From Geomonas sp. RF6 (GTDB lineage Bacteria > Desulfobacterota > Desulfuromonadia > Geobacterales > Geobacteraceae), in the NCBI RefSeq assembly GCF_021044625.1, contig NZ_CP087999.1, positions 4,423,001 to 4,487,000 on the forward strand: 64,000 nucleotides of DNA. The letters run 5' to 3'. A program made the translations under genes and the position numbers. Below the pieces are notes generated by a model. The model ran no database searches. It was given only the letters and a program-made list of their open reading frames with translations, and had not been told where the DNA came from. This document shows, one piece after another, positions 48,295 to 56,690 of the stretch. Position 1 is the first letter of the stretch; each line of letters begins with the position of its first letter.

Positions 48295-48353
48295 GCATTC
48301 GCAAGGCGCAGGGAAACTCTTGATGATCGAATCCACATAAGTCGAGGTGTGAG

Positions 48354-48758
48354 ATGAGGGACATCAGCCGAGCGCGACTCTCGTTACTCATTGTGGAGGA
48401 TGACAAGCCGGTCCTTGACGTCTTCGGTGCGATGCTGCCGCGAAAGTTTCCGCAGACAGACATTCATCTTGCCGTAGACGGGGAAATGGGGCTCGGTCTA
48501 TTCAAGGAGTACGTTCCGGACATCGTGGTCACGGACATAAAAATGCCGAAGATGGACGGCGTAGAAATGGCCGAGAAGATCAAGGCAATCAAGGCTGACA
48601 CCAGGATCATCGTCATGACCGCGTTTAGCGATCGCATCAATGTCGCTAAGTTCCGCTCCGTAGGAATCAGCCACTACTTGCTGAAACCGGTGAATTTCGG
48701 CGAGATGGTGACGGCCATAGCACGGTTGGTCGAGGAGATCCAGTCCCAGCGTGAATAA
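48354..48758 (+). CDS. Single-domain response regulator
   Basis: A 134-residue receiver: SLLIVEDDKPVLDVF, phospho-Asp in IVVTDIKMPKMDGVEM, Thr in IVMTAFS, Lys in YLLKPVNFGEM. GAGG at 48344-48347 stands six bases before the ATG. It follows the large hybrid kinase and probably receives its phosphate. No output domain. Confidence 0.92.
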   Translation: MRDISRARLSLLIVEDDKPVLDVFGAMLPRKFPQTDIHLAVDGEMGLGLFKEYVPDIVVTDIKMPKMDGVEMAEKIKAIKADTRIIVMTAFSDRINVAKFRSVGISHYLLKPVNFGEMVTAIARLVEEIQSQRE

Positions 48759-48810
48759 TTCGGCGATACCCACGCTAAGGCGGCACGCAATCGGCAAGAT
48801 TAGGGAGGCA

Positions 48811-49200
48811 ACATCGCCCTGTTCCCTGCTGATGGTGGAGGACGATGTGGTGACTCGCACCGGTGCGCCGTGAAACAGTATGGTCTGAAACTCGTGATTG
48901 CGCGCATGGAGGCCCGCAAATTCACGATGGGCAATTTATGAAGCAGACTACGAGAAACAGGGTTGCATGTCTTCGAGGTGCACCGGCCAACATCGTCATC
49001 ACCGGACATAAAGATTTCTGAAATGACAGGGATTGAGATGGCTCGCGCCAGAAGACAGTTCTGAGTGCTTATCGCAATCAACGGTGCGTTGAGGCGTTGT
49101 CCGAGACAGGTCACTGCGGCTACCTTATGAAGCCCGTGCATTTCAAGGAACTGTTTGCTCACATCGAGAAGTGTTGTGACCCATACAGCATGCTCCATAG
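48811..49200 (+). pseudogene. Decayed copy of the response regulator gene at 44498
   Basis: The DNA from CCCTGTTCCCTGCTGATGG onward follows the gene at 44498 closely, including GAAATGACAGGGATTGAGAT, ATGAAGCCCGTGCATTTCAA and a final TAGCTAAAAA, but with several deletions and insertions (for example a broken stretch at 48865-48960 and loss of the segment before CTTATCGCAATCAACGG). No frame is open throughout. The upstream flank (CAAGATTAGGGAGGCAACA) also matches that of the intact gene, so the duplication included the ribosome site. Confidence 0.85.
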
Positions 49201-49299
49201 CTAAAAACGGTAACCGTGGCGAAAACACCCGGCGCAAAGTCATTAGGAAGTATCCACCCGGGGCGGGGCTGTACTATGTCCCCGACGTTCCTGATCAAT

Positions 49300-49595
49300 C
49301 TTGTCAACCCGTATCTGGCTTTTCACCCCTCTGGTACCAGCTGAAGCCTGTCACAGTTGGTGATCTTTGTCTCTCGTTCATCTCTTCTATTGCCTTCACC
49401 ATCTCAACCCCGTCCATGCCCGGCATCCTAATGTCCGTCACCACGATGTTGACAGGGTCCTCACGAAACGTCTGTAGCCCAGCACGCCGCCGTATCCGAG
49501 TCTCACCTCAACTTGCGGCAGCTTACGAGCGTAAAGGTAGTGAGAACCTCGCAGGCTTTTTCATCATCTTCCACGACAAGAAGAGATAATCTCAT
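49300..49595 (-). pseudogene. Second decayed response regulator, opposite strand
   Basis: On the minus strand the ATG at 49595 begins MRLSLLVVEDDEKACEVLTT and meets a stop after about 30 codons; in a shifted frame NIVVTDIRMPGMDGVEMVKA and IEEMNERQ follow, i.e. the phospho-Asp region. The order and spacing are those of a receiver domain with frameshifts between. It resembles the 48354 product (IVVTDIKMPKMDGVEM). Confidence 0.75.
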
Positions 49596-49600
49596 GTTAG

Positions 49601-49946
49601 CTCCTGATGCTAATGCCTGCGGCTCTCATGCCGGGGGGGAGATCCTGCGACTTTACCTTTTCCTGATTGTTCTTCGACCGCTTTCGCTGGGCAAACCAAA
49701 GGACTTTGAAGCGGTATATAGCTTCACCGCGGACCGCTCTTTCTGGAAGACTCTGCGGCTTAATTTGCGTTTGCGCATTTGTTATGGTACAGAACCTCTG
49801 AACCCGCCAGTTGACGGTTTTTTTCCCAAGCCTAAGCCGCCGACTTGGCAAAGGACTCAGTGCGGCACAGTCTTAATTGCATTGAGAAACAGGGGCTTGT
49901 CATTCAAGGACAGGTCTTATCTGATCCTGCAGCGCAGGAAGATCAT
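49601..49946. other. Intergenic region before the TonB-dependent receptor, no gene
   Basis: The base composition is more AT-rich than the surroundings. An open frame exists but has no family resemblance or ribosome site. No clear promoter could be chosen. Confidence 0.4.
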
Positions 49947-49955
49947 ATGAGGTGC

Positions 49956-49966
49956 GGGGGGGGGGG
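49956..49966 (+). repeat. Poly-G tract of 11 bases directly before a start codon
   Basis: Eleven consecutive G's end three bases before the ATG at 49970. An upstream ATG at 49947 is out of frame with the receptor at 11 G's but would be in frame at 12 G's; an upstream GTG at 49952 is in frame at 11. Tracts of this length are prone to slippage during replication. Confidence 0.85.
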
Positions 49967-49969
49967 ACC

Positions 49970-52087
49970 ATGGACGACGTCAAGACTGCGCGTTTTATCC
50001 TGCGATATAAGACGGGTTACCGTCTAATGCTCCTGCTGCTTTCCATCTTTCTTCTTCCGTCGATCTCTCCCGCTGCCGACCCCGCAGCCGATATGGAGCC
50101 GCGAGCGCCGGCGACCGAATCGGAAACTCCGTCGCGTCTTGCCCCACTCGGGTTGGAAAAATTGATGGACCTCGAAGTCACTACCGTTACCCGCACTGAA
50201 AGCACGATCGGCAAATCTGCCGCGGCAGTGACGGTTATAACCCAGGAGGACATACGACGCTCGGGAGCAACGACCATACCGGAACTTTTCCGCCGCGTCC
50301 CAGGAATGGACGTGGCTCGGGTAGATAACAACAAATGGGCGACGAGCGCGAGAGGGTTCAACGACCGGTTTTCCAATAAAATGCTGGTTCAGATGGACGG
50401 CCGAACGATTTACGACGTGCTGTTGGCAGGGGTCGTCTGGAATTCCGTTGACTACCCACTTGAGGATATCGAACGGATCGAGGTAATTCGGGGGCCGGGC
50501 GCAAGCGTTTGGGGCGCGAACGCGGTCAACGGCGTAATAAATATCATTACCAAATCGGCAAAAGACACTCAGGGCGGGCTGTTAAGCGCGGACGGCGGGG
50601 TGCCTGAAGGCGTTTTGGGCGAAGTTCGCTATGGCGGCTTGATCAGGGATAAAGGATATTACCGCATCTATGCCCAGGGCTTTGACCATTACGAACAGTT
50701 CGCGCCCCAAGGGGACCCTAATGATGGATGGTGGGGAGCAGATACCGGCTTCCGTACGGATTGGCAGTTCGGCGACAGTGACTTAGTGACCTTTCAAGGA
50801 GACTATGTGCATAGCGACGCAGGACGACGGGACCCCTTCCCACTACTGAGCCCGCCGATTAACACTATAATCCAAGACACGTTTATCTCGGATAATTCAA
50901 ATATCCTTGCCAGATGGACCCGCAATACCGGGGAGCAGGCAAATTGGACTCTTCAGGGCTACTGGTGGAGATTTGCTTCCGCACAGCCGGTTACTGACAT
51001 CAACCATCAGTATGATACTTACGACCTGGACTTTCAGCACCAGTTTCCTTTCGGGGAAATTCAAAAGGTAACCTACGGTCTGGGATACCGTTTTCAGAGT
51101 GCGGATGTTGGAAACTCCCTTTCCGATAACGGGTTTGTCTTCTCCTGGAACCAGAACGACTTCAATTTGTCCCTTTACAGTGCCTTTGTGCAGGATGAGA
51201 TCAGTCTGCTCCCTAATACGCTCAGCCTCATTCTAGGCTCCAAGTTTGAACACAATGATTTCACTGGCTTCGAAATCCAACCCACAGCCCGCCTCCTCTG
51301 GACCCCGGCCAAACAACACAGCATCTGGGCTTCCGTTTCACGGGCAGTTCGCACACCTAGCATAGTGGAGGAGGGTGTTCGTCTCAAGACTCCTCCCACA
51401 ACGCTACCCTCAGGGGGTGCCCTCTTTCCCCAGGCCACCGGCAATCCCGACCTAGAATCCGAGACGCTGATCGCCTACGAGCTCGGTTACCGCACGCAAC
51501 TCGTGGAGTCATTCTCGCTGGACGCTGCCCTGTTTTACAACGATTACGAAAAGCTTATTTTAGGCGTCCCCCAAACGCCGCAGGCAGGACCCACTCCCGG
51601 GACGCAAATTCTGCCTGTGCTTTTTGAAAACGGGATGCACGGGAGGACCTACGGTGCCGAAATTGCGGCCGACTGGCGGCCTGCGAAGGGGTTGAGACTA
51701 TATGGCGCCTATTCGTGGCTGAGGATGGACCTTCACGCAGACGAGGGTCTGCCTGCGTCGACCGCGGCCTCAGCGAAAGTAATCGAACAGAGAAATCCGA
51801 GGCAACAAGTCTTCCTGCAAGCCTCGGTTGATCCACTCCGAAACGTTGAGTTCGATGTCATGGGTCGTTACGTGAGCAAGCTGCAGGGTTTTGCTCAAGA
51901 AGTCCCAGCCTACTATTCGATGGACGCCCGTCTGGCGTGGCGGCTCAGGAAAAATTTCGAGATCTCGGTGGTGGGGCAAAACCTGCTTGACAACCATCAC
52001 CCTGAATTCGGCGCATCTTCCCTGCTGTCGACTCCAGTCGTTGAAATCCGGCGGAATGTGTATGGAAAAGCGACTTGGCTTTTTTGA
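49970..52087 (+). CDS. TonB-dependent outer-membrane receptor
   Basis: The 705-residue protein has a signal region (LMLLLLSIFLLPSISPAADPAAD), the TonB-box-side segment LEKLMDLEVTTVTRTEST, the plug domain (SAAAVTVITQEDIRRSGATT, IERIEVIRGPGASVWGANAV, NGVINIITK) and a long beta-barrel with alternating aromatic strands, ending in KATWLF (terminal Phe, as needed for barrel assembly). The ligand is unknown; similarity in style to colicin I/ferric-siderophore receptors is general. Codon use is less GC-biased than in neighbours, suggesting transfer or recombination. The ATG at 49970 is the first internal Met after the G tract; translation from GTG 49952 would add six residues. Confidence 0.9.
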   Translation: MDDVKTARFILRYKTGYRLMLLLLSIFLLPSISPAADPAADMEPRAPATESETPSRLAPLGLEKLMDLEVTTVTRTESTIGKSAAAVTVITQEDIRRSGATTIPELFRRVPGMDVARVDNNKWATSARGFNDRFSNKMLVQMDGRTIYDVLLAGVVWNSVDYPLEDIERIEVIRGPGASVWGANAVNGVINIITKSAKDTQGGLLSADGGVPEGVLGEVRYGGLIRDKGYYRIYAQGFDHYEQFAPQGDPNDGWWGADTGFRTDWQFGDSDLVTFQGDYVHSDAGRRDPFPLLSPPINTIIQDTFISDNSNILARWTRNTGEQANWTLQGYWWRFASAQPVTDINHQYDTYDLDFQHQFPFGEIQKVTYGLGYRFQSADVGNSLSDNGFVFSWNQNDFNLSLYSAFVQDEISLLPNTLSLILGSKFEHNDFTGFEIQPTARLLWTPAKQHSIWASVSRAVRTPSIVEEGVRLKTPPTTLPSGGALFPQATGNPDLESETLIAYELGYRTQLVESFSLDAALFYNDYEKLILGVPQTPQAGPTPGTQILPVLFENGMHGRTYGAEIAADWRPAKGLRLYGAYSWLRMDLHADEGLPASTAASAKVIEQRNPRQQVFLQASVDPLRNVEFDVMGRYVSKLQGFAQEVPAYYSMDARLAWRLRKNFEISVVGQNLLDNHHPEFGASSLLSTPVVEIRRNVYGKATWLF

Positions 52088-52097
52088 GGGGCGTTGA

Positions 52098-52193
52098 CTC
52101 TCAGTAGTGGGGCAAAATCTGCTGGTTAACCATCATCCGGAATTCCATAGGATCCGGCGCAGCGTCTATGGAAAGGTGACATGGAAGTGTTAA
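52098..52193 (+). pseudogene. Leftover 3' tail of a second TonB-dependent receptor gene
   Basis: The frame from 52098 reads LSVVGQNLLVNHHPEFHRIR then RSVYGKVTWKC and stops at 52191-52193. The intact receptor ends ISVVGQNLLDNHHPEFG...EIRRNVYGKATWLF, so this is the last ~31 codons of a paralogue with no body. Its stop overlaps the start of the YfiR-like gene by 13 bases, showing that the lost receptor was once coupled to that gene. Confidence 0.85.
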
Positions 52194-52732
52194 GGGTTGG
52201 ACGGATAATGTTGTGTTTGATCCTACTTCTGGAACGTCCGGTGCATGCCGCGGAACCGGAGTACCAGGTGAAGGCGGCGATGCTGGCGAACTTCGCGCTC
52301 TTCGTGGAGTGGCCTGCGACGGCCTACTCGGCCCCTGACAGCCCTTTTGTCGCTTGTGTGATTGGCCCGGACCCGTTCGGCCCCTATTTGAAAACAGAAC
52401 TCGGAGAGCGGATCGGGTCTCATCCGACACAGGTGCGGGAGCTCCGCACCCCTCAGGAGGCACATGGTTGCCACCTCGTCTTTATCAGCAAATCGGAGCA
52501 ATCAAGCGTTGACCAGGTGCTTGGCCAGCTCAGAGTCGGCAGCGCCCTGATCGTCAGCGACGTTCGCGACACCGGCCAATTTTGCCGCAAGGGCGGGATG
52601 ATTGCACTGAAGACTGAGGGGGGGAAGGTTCGCTTCGATCTCAATGCCGATGCCGCGGCAAAAAGCGGCCTCAAAATTAACTCGAAGCTCAAACGTCTGG
52701 CTCGCTCCACCGACTGCGGAGAGGGAAGGTAA
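52181..52732 (+). CDS. YfiR-family periplasmic regulator (DUF4154)
   Basis: The 183-residue protein has a signal peptide (about residues 1-24, ending RPVHA) and the family core YQVKAAMLANFALFVEWPAT, VIGPDPFGPYL, CHLVFISKSEQSSVDQVL and GGMIALKTEGGKVRFDLNAD. YfiR of Pseudomonas represses the inner-membrane diguanylate cyclase YfiN from the periplasm; the two cysteines there are redox-sensitive, and this protein also has Cys residues in the middle (VACVIG, HGCHLV, QFCRKG). Here the next gene encodes a kinase with a CHASE8-like periplasmic domain, the probable partner. AAAGGTGAC precedes the ATG. Confidence 0.9.
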   Translation: MEVLRVGRIMLCLILLLERPVHAAEPEYQVKAAMLANFALFVEWPATAYSAPDSPFVACVIGPDPFGPYLKTELGERIGSHPTQVRELRTPQEAHGCHLVFISKSEQSSVDQVLGQLRVGSALIVSDVRDTGQFCRKGGMIALKTEGGKVRFDLNADAAAKSGLKINSKLKRLARSTDCGEGR

Positions 52733-52733
52733 G

Positions 52734-54638
52734 ATGACTGTTAACCTTCGCAACTGGCCGATTCAGCGCAAGCTTCTGGGGATCATTGTCACTACCCTCG
52801 CCGTCTCGGTACTGCTGGTGATAATCGGCCTTTTTGCCTATGAGCTCACCACCTATCGCACGCGCCTGGCGCAGCAAGTCAACGACCTCAGCACTTTCAT
52901 TGCCGCCAACGCCGCCCCTACACTCGCTTTTGACGATGCCCAGACCGCCCAGGAAGTACTAAACACCCTGCAAAACTCGCCTGCCATTGTCGTTGCCGCA
53001 CTGTACACCAAGGATGGCCAGCTGTTGGCCTCCTACCTTCGCCAGGGTGAATCGCCAGCCGCCGTTCCGGTGCATCTGGATGTCAGGGATGGGACCAGAA
53101 CCGATGACGGGCACCTGGATATCGTGCGTGCGGTGCGGCAGAAGGGGCGCGCTCTGGGCAGTCTCTACCTTTCTGCGGATCTTGCCCCGCTCCGTGGGCG
53201 GCTGCAGGGGTATGCCGGCATCCTGCTCACGGTTTCCTTAGCCATTGCCGGCAGCGTCCTCATCCTGCAGCGGTTGTTGCAGCGGTGGGTTTCCGCGCCG
53301 CTCTTGCATCTGGCCGGCACCGCCGACAGGATAGCCGCCGGAGATCGTACGGTCCATTTTTCGGTTGAGTCGGCAGACGAGATAGGGCAGCTCGCCGGCG
53401 CATTCGACCATATGGTCTCAGAGCTGGCACATTCCTACCTGGTGCTGCAGAAGAATGAGGCGCGGTTTCGCGCGCTGGTGGCGGCAAGCTCAGATGTGCT
53501 CTACCGCATGAGCCCTGACTGGGACGAGATGATCCAGCTTGAAAGCCGGGCAGGACTTGCCGAAACCGCTACGCCGGACCGCAACTGGATCGGCAAGTAC
53601 ATTCATCCCGACGACCGGGCAGGGGTTATGGCGGTGATCCGTGAGGCGGTCAGGACCAAGAGCACCTTCGAGTTGGAACACCGGGTGCTGCATGCCGACG
53701 GCAGCCTCGGCTGGACCTTTTCCCGGGCCGTCCCCGTTGAGGACAGCAACGGAGAGATCACCGAGTGGTTCGGCGCCGCAAGCGACATTACCAAACGCAA
53801 GGAAGCCGAAGCCGAACTGCGCAGGGCGAAAGACGAGCTTGAGCTGCGGGTCGAGGAGCGGACCGCGGAGTTGAAGCTGGCAGTCGAGGAACTGGAAGCC
53901 GAGACAGATGAGCGCCTGCGGGCGGTGCATGAGTTGAGGAGCAGGGAACAGATGCTTATGCAGCAGAGCCGGCTGGCGGCGATGGGGGAGATGCTCGTCA
54001 ATATTTCCCACCAGTGGCGCCAGCCCCTGAACGTGGTGGGACTGCTGCTGCAGGATCTCACCAGAGCGTACCAGCGCGGCACCTTCTCTGAGGAGCTTTT
54101 GGAAAAGAGCGTCACCAGGGGAAAGGAGCTCATCACCCATATGTCCCAGACGATTGACGATTTCAGAGGCTACCTCAATCCGGAGAAGACGAAGCTCCCT
54201 TTCGACGTCCGCGAGGTGGTGGAGAAAACGGTGGCGCTGGTTGGCGAAACATTGCGGGGAGTGCAGGTGGAGGTGCAGGCTGCGCAGGACCGACGCGTCA
54301 TGGTCAACGGCTATCGCAACGAGTACGCGCAGGTCCTCATAAACATAGTGATGAATGCCCGCGACGCCTTCCGGGAACGGGGTGTCCAATCCCCGCGTAT
54401 TGCGGTTACAATAGCGGAGGAGGGGGGCAAGAGTGTGGTCACCATAACCGACAATGCCGGCGGGATTGCGCCGGACGTGATAGACAAGATCTTCGATCCC
54501 TACTTCACCACCAAGCCACCGGACAAGGGGACTGGGATCGGGCTTTTCATGTCGAAGACAATAATAGAGAAGAACATGGGAGGGCGTCTCACCGCGGCGA
54601 ATGCCGATGGAGGTGCAACCTTCCGGATCGAGGTCTGA
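52734..54638 (+). CDS. Membrane histidine kinase, CHASE8-like/HAMP/PAS
   Basis: The 634-residue protein has membrane helices at about 14-36 and 159-180 enclosing a periplasmic domain (VNDLSTFIAANAAPTLAFDD, LQNSPAIVVAALYTKDGQLL) that resembles the CHASE8 sensor of YfiN. A HAMP domain (about 184-236), a PAS domain (about 245-360), a coiled coil, a DHp helix with the phospho-His in NISHQWRQPLNVVG and a HATPase domain (NIVMNARDAF, DNAGGIAP, GTGIGLFMSKTII) follow. GAGGGAAGG precedes the ATG, one base after the yfiR-like stop. Context implies regulation by the YfiR-like protein. Confidence 0.9.
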   Translation: MTVNLRNWPIQRKLLGIIVTTLAVSVLLVIIGLFAYELTTYRTRLAQQVNDLSTFIAANAAPTLAFDDAQTAQEVLNTLQNSPAIVVAALYTKDGQLLASYLRQGESPAAVPVHLDVRDGTRTDDGHLDIVRAVRQKGRALGSLYLSADLAPLRGRLQGYAGILLTVSLAIAGSVLILQRLLQRWVSAPLLHLAGTADRIAAGDRTVHFSVESADEIGQLAGAFDHMVSELAHSYLVLQKNEARFRALVAASSDVLYRMSPDWDEMIQLESRAGLAETATPDRNWIGKYIHPDDRAGVMAVIREAVRTKSTFELEHRVLHADGSLGWTFSRAVPVEDSNGEITEWFGAASDITKRKEAEAELRRAKDELELRVEERTAELKLAVEELEAETDERLRAVHELRSREQMLMQQSRLAAMGEMLVNISHQWRQPLNVVGLLLQDLTRAYQRGTFSEELLEKSVTRGKELITHMSQTIDDFRGYLNPEKTKLPFDVREVVEKTVALVGETLRGVQVEVQAAQDRRVMVNGYRNEYAQVLINIVMNARDAFRERGVQSPRIAVTIAEEGGKSVVTITDNAGGIAPDVIDKIFDPYFTTKPPDKGTGIGLFMSKTIIEKNMGGRLTAANADGGATFRIEV

Positions 54639-56195
54639 ATGGATGCGCTGCAGGAAGGGAAAAAGACAGTAACCCTTCTCTACGTCGAAGACGAGCGGGA
54701 ACCGCGGGAGATAGTGGGGGAGGCGATCGCCACGGAGTACCCCGACATCACCGTCCACACGGCCGCCAATGGTGCTGAAGGCCTGGAACTCTTCAAGGCC
54801 CACCGCCCGGAGGTGGTGCTGACTGACATCCTGATGCCGGAGATGGATGGCTTGCGGATGGCCGCTGAGATCGCCGCCATCGACCCGGAGACGGAGCTCA
54901 TCGCCCTTACTGCCTATAGCGACACGAACTTCCTCTTGAGCGCCATCGAGACCGGTTTCAGCCATTACGTGCTGAAACCGATAGACTACGACAGGCTCTT
55001 CCCCGCTATCGAGAAGAGCCTGAGGACGGTAGAGCTCAAGCGACGCGTCCAGGAGCAGAACGAGGAGATTCGCCAGTTCGCGGCGGTCCTGGAAAAGAGG
55101 GTGGAGGAGCGGACGAGGGAACTGGAGGAGAGCCGCCAGGCGCTGGAGAAGCGAAATAAGAAGCTTGCGGAGATCACGGGCCGCCTCAAGGGGGCGCGCG
55201 ACAGGTACTGGTCGTTGTACAACTGGTCTCCCTTGGGGTACATGAGCCTCGGTGACGACTTCACCATCCGCGAGATCAATATCACCGGCGCCCACATGCT
55301 GGGGGCAAGGAGGGCCGAGCTGCGCGGCACGCCGATTGGTAAATATCTCTCTGCCGATAGCGTAGCGTTGCTCAAGGCCGCCTGCGAAGAGTGCACACAT
55401 GCTACTCCCTCGCAGGCGGAGCTGGAGATCAGGCTCAATGGGAACAGGTTTGTATATGTGCACCTGCATTGCCTTCCCTACAAGGAAGAGAAGGAGGGGC
55501 GCAACCTGTTCCGCACTGCGTTTGTTGACATAAGCATGCTCAAAGAAGCGGAGGAGAAGCTACGGACGAGCGAGCGCCTCCTTCTGGAGCAGGGGCGGAT
55601 GGCAGCCATGGGAGAGATGCTGGTCAACCTGTCTCATCACTGGCGCCAGCCGTTGAACTCCATAGCCGTTCATCTTCAGGAATTGGAGCTGCTCAGCGAG
55701 ACAGGGGAAGTCACCGACGAAGTGCTGGGTCTTAAAGTGGAGGCGGCTATGACCGTTCTCCAGCAGATGTCAAAGACGATTGATGACTTCAGCGAATTCA
55801 CCTCCTCCGACAGCGAGCCCGTTCTCTTCACACTGGAGGAGTCCCTGGAAAAGGCAGTGCTGCTAGTCTCTGAGACTTTCAGGTTCCAGGGCATACGCAT
55901 AGAGAAGGGAAAGATCGCACCTCTACGATACGAGGGGTATCCGCACGAGTACACACAGGTGCTCCTTAACCTTCTCGTTAATGCAAGAGATGCAATTGTA
56001 GCGCGAAAGCAGACAGATGGCCGTATAGAAGTAAACATCTGGGAGGAAGAAGGAAAGAAGGTTTTGACAGTCGCTGATAACGCAGGTGGTATAGAGGAAG
56101 CTATTATCGAGAGTATATTTGACCCCTTTTTCACCACGAAGAAGCAGGGCGAGGGATTCGGGCTGGGACTCTACATGGCGAAAATGGTCATTTAG
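54639..56195 (+). CDS. REC-PAS histidine kinase with C-terminus truncated by an in-frame TAG
   Basis: The 518-residue product has a receiver (LLYVEDEREPREIV, Asp in VVLTDILMPEMDG, Lys in YVLKPIDY), a long coiled coil, a PAS domain (about 190-310), DHp with the phospho-His in NLSHHWRQPLNS, and a HATPase domain (NLLVNARDAIV, DNAGGIEE, GFGLGLYMAKMVI). The frame stops at TAG 56193-56195 where relatives have GAG (IIEKNMGG); beyond it the same frame reads KKMGGRLTARNVDGGAEFRI ELE to TGA 56265-56267. So 23 residues are lost by a GAG-to-TAG change, removing the last strand and helix of the ATPase fold. It starts at the base after the upstream kinase's stop codon. Confidence 0.87.
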   Translation: MDALQEGKKTVTLLYVEDEREPREIVGEAIATEYPDITVHTAANGAEGLELFKAHRPEVVLTDILMPEMDGLRMAAEIAAIDPETELIALTAYSDTNFLLSAIETGFSHYVLKPIDYDRLFPAIEKSLRTVELKRRVQEQNEEIRQFAAVLEKRVEERTRELEESRQALEKRNKKLAEITGRLKGARDRYWSLYNWSPLGYMSLGDDFTIREINITGAHMLGARRAELRGTPIGKYLSADSVALLKAACEECTHATPSQAELEIRLNGNRFVYVHLHCLPYKEEKEGRNLFRTAFVDISMLKEAEEKLRTSERLLLEQGRMAAMGEMLVNLSHHWRQPLNSIAVHLQELELLSETGEVTDEVLGLKVEAAMTVLQQMSKTIDDFSEFTSSDSEPVLFTLEESLEKAVLLVSETFRFQGIRIEKGKIAPLRYEGYPHEYTQVLLNLLVNARDAIVARKQTDGRIEVNIWEEEGKKVLTVADNAGGIEEAIIESIFDPFFTTKKQGEGFGLGLYMAKMVI

Positions 56196-56288
56196 AAAAA
56201 AATGGGAGGGCGTCTGACAGCGCGCAATGTCGATGGTGGCGCAGAGTTCAGAATTGAACTGGAGTGACAAGGAGTGCCCGGGACCGTG

Positions 56289-56690
56289 TCACTCCCCTGA
56301 CGCGAGGTGACCACGACACCTGTCGATTGCCTCGATGAGGTCTTTGAACACCACGGGCTTCAGGAGGTAGGCGCAGTACCCTAAATCGGATATTTCCTCC
56401 TTGAAGGACTGGTTTCGGTACGCTGTGAGTATAATAAACGCCGCCTTCTCACCGAGTGACCTGATTTCTCTGGTCATTTCGATCCCGTTCATAAAAGGCA
56501 TATTGATATCGGTGATGACAACTTCCGGGGAGTGCTTTCTGAAAAGGTCCAACCCCTCCCTGCCGTTGTCCGCTGCGTATACCGTGCAGTGAGGGAACTT
56601 CCGGGCAATCATGCGGAGAATGATGTCGCGTGTATCGAGGTCATCCTCCGCCATCAGGAGGGAGAAAGGACTGTGGCCGGCAGCTACCAA
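56289..56690 (-). CDS. Single-domain response regulator
   Basis: A 133-residue receiver: SLLMAEDDLDTRDII, phospho-Asp in VVITDINMPFMNGIEM, Thr in IILTAYR, Lys in YLLKPVVFKDLI. The start is a TTG at 56690 supported by GAGG six bases upstream on the minus strand. It faces the truncated kinase and is closely similar to the 44498 product. No output domain. Confidence 0.9.
   Translation of the reverse strand: MVAAGHSPFSLLMAEDDLDTRDIILRMIARKFPHCTVYAADNGREGLDLFRKHSPEVVITDINMPFMNGIEMTREIRSLGEKAAFIILTAYRNQSFKEEISDLGYCAYLLKPVVFKDLIEAIDRCRGHLASGE

Noticed and set aside
49513-49950. Open frame of 145 codons before the TonB-dependent receptor
   Set aside because: No ribosome site, no recognisable motif, and its first part runs antisense to the decayed response regulator; likely chance.
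49956-49966. Programmed ribosomal frameshifting on the poly-G tract
   Set aside because: The tract lies before the preferred start codon, not inside an established reading frame, so replication slippage is the simpler idea.
56193-56195. Selenocysteine or pyrrolysine at the in-frame stop
   Set aside because: The codon is TAG, so selenocysteine (TGA) is excluded; pyrrolysine is unlikely because relatives have Glu at this place, though it is left as a check in the findings.
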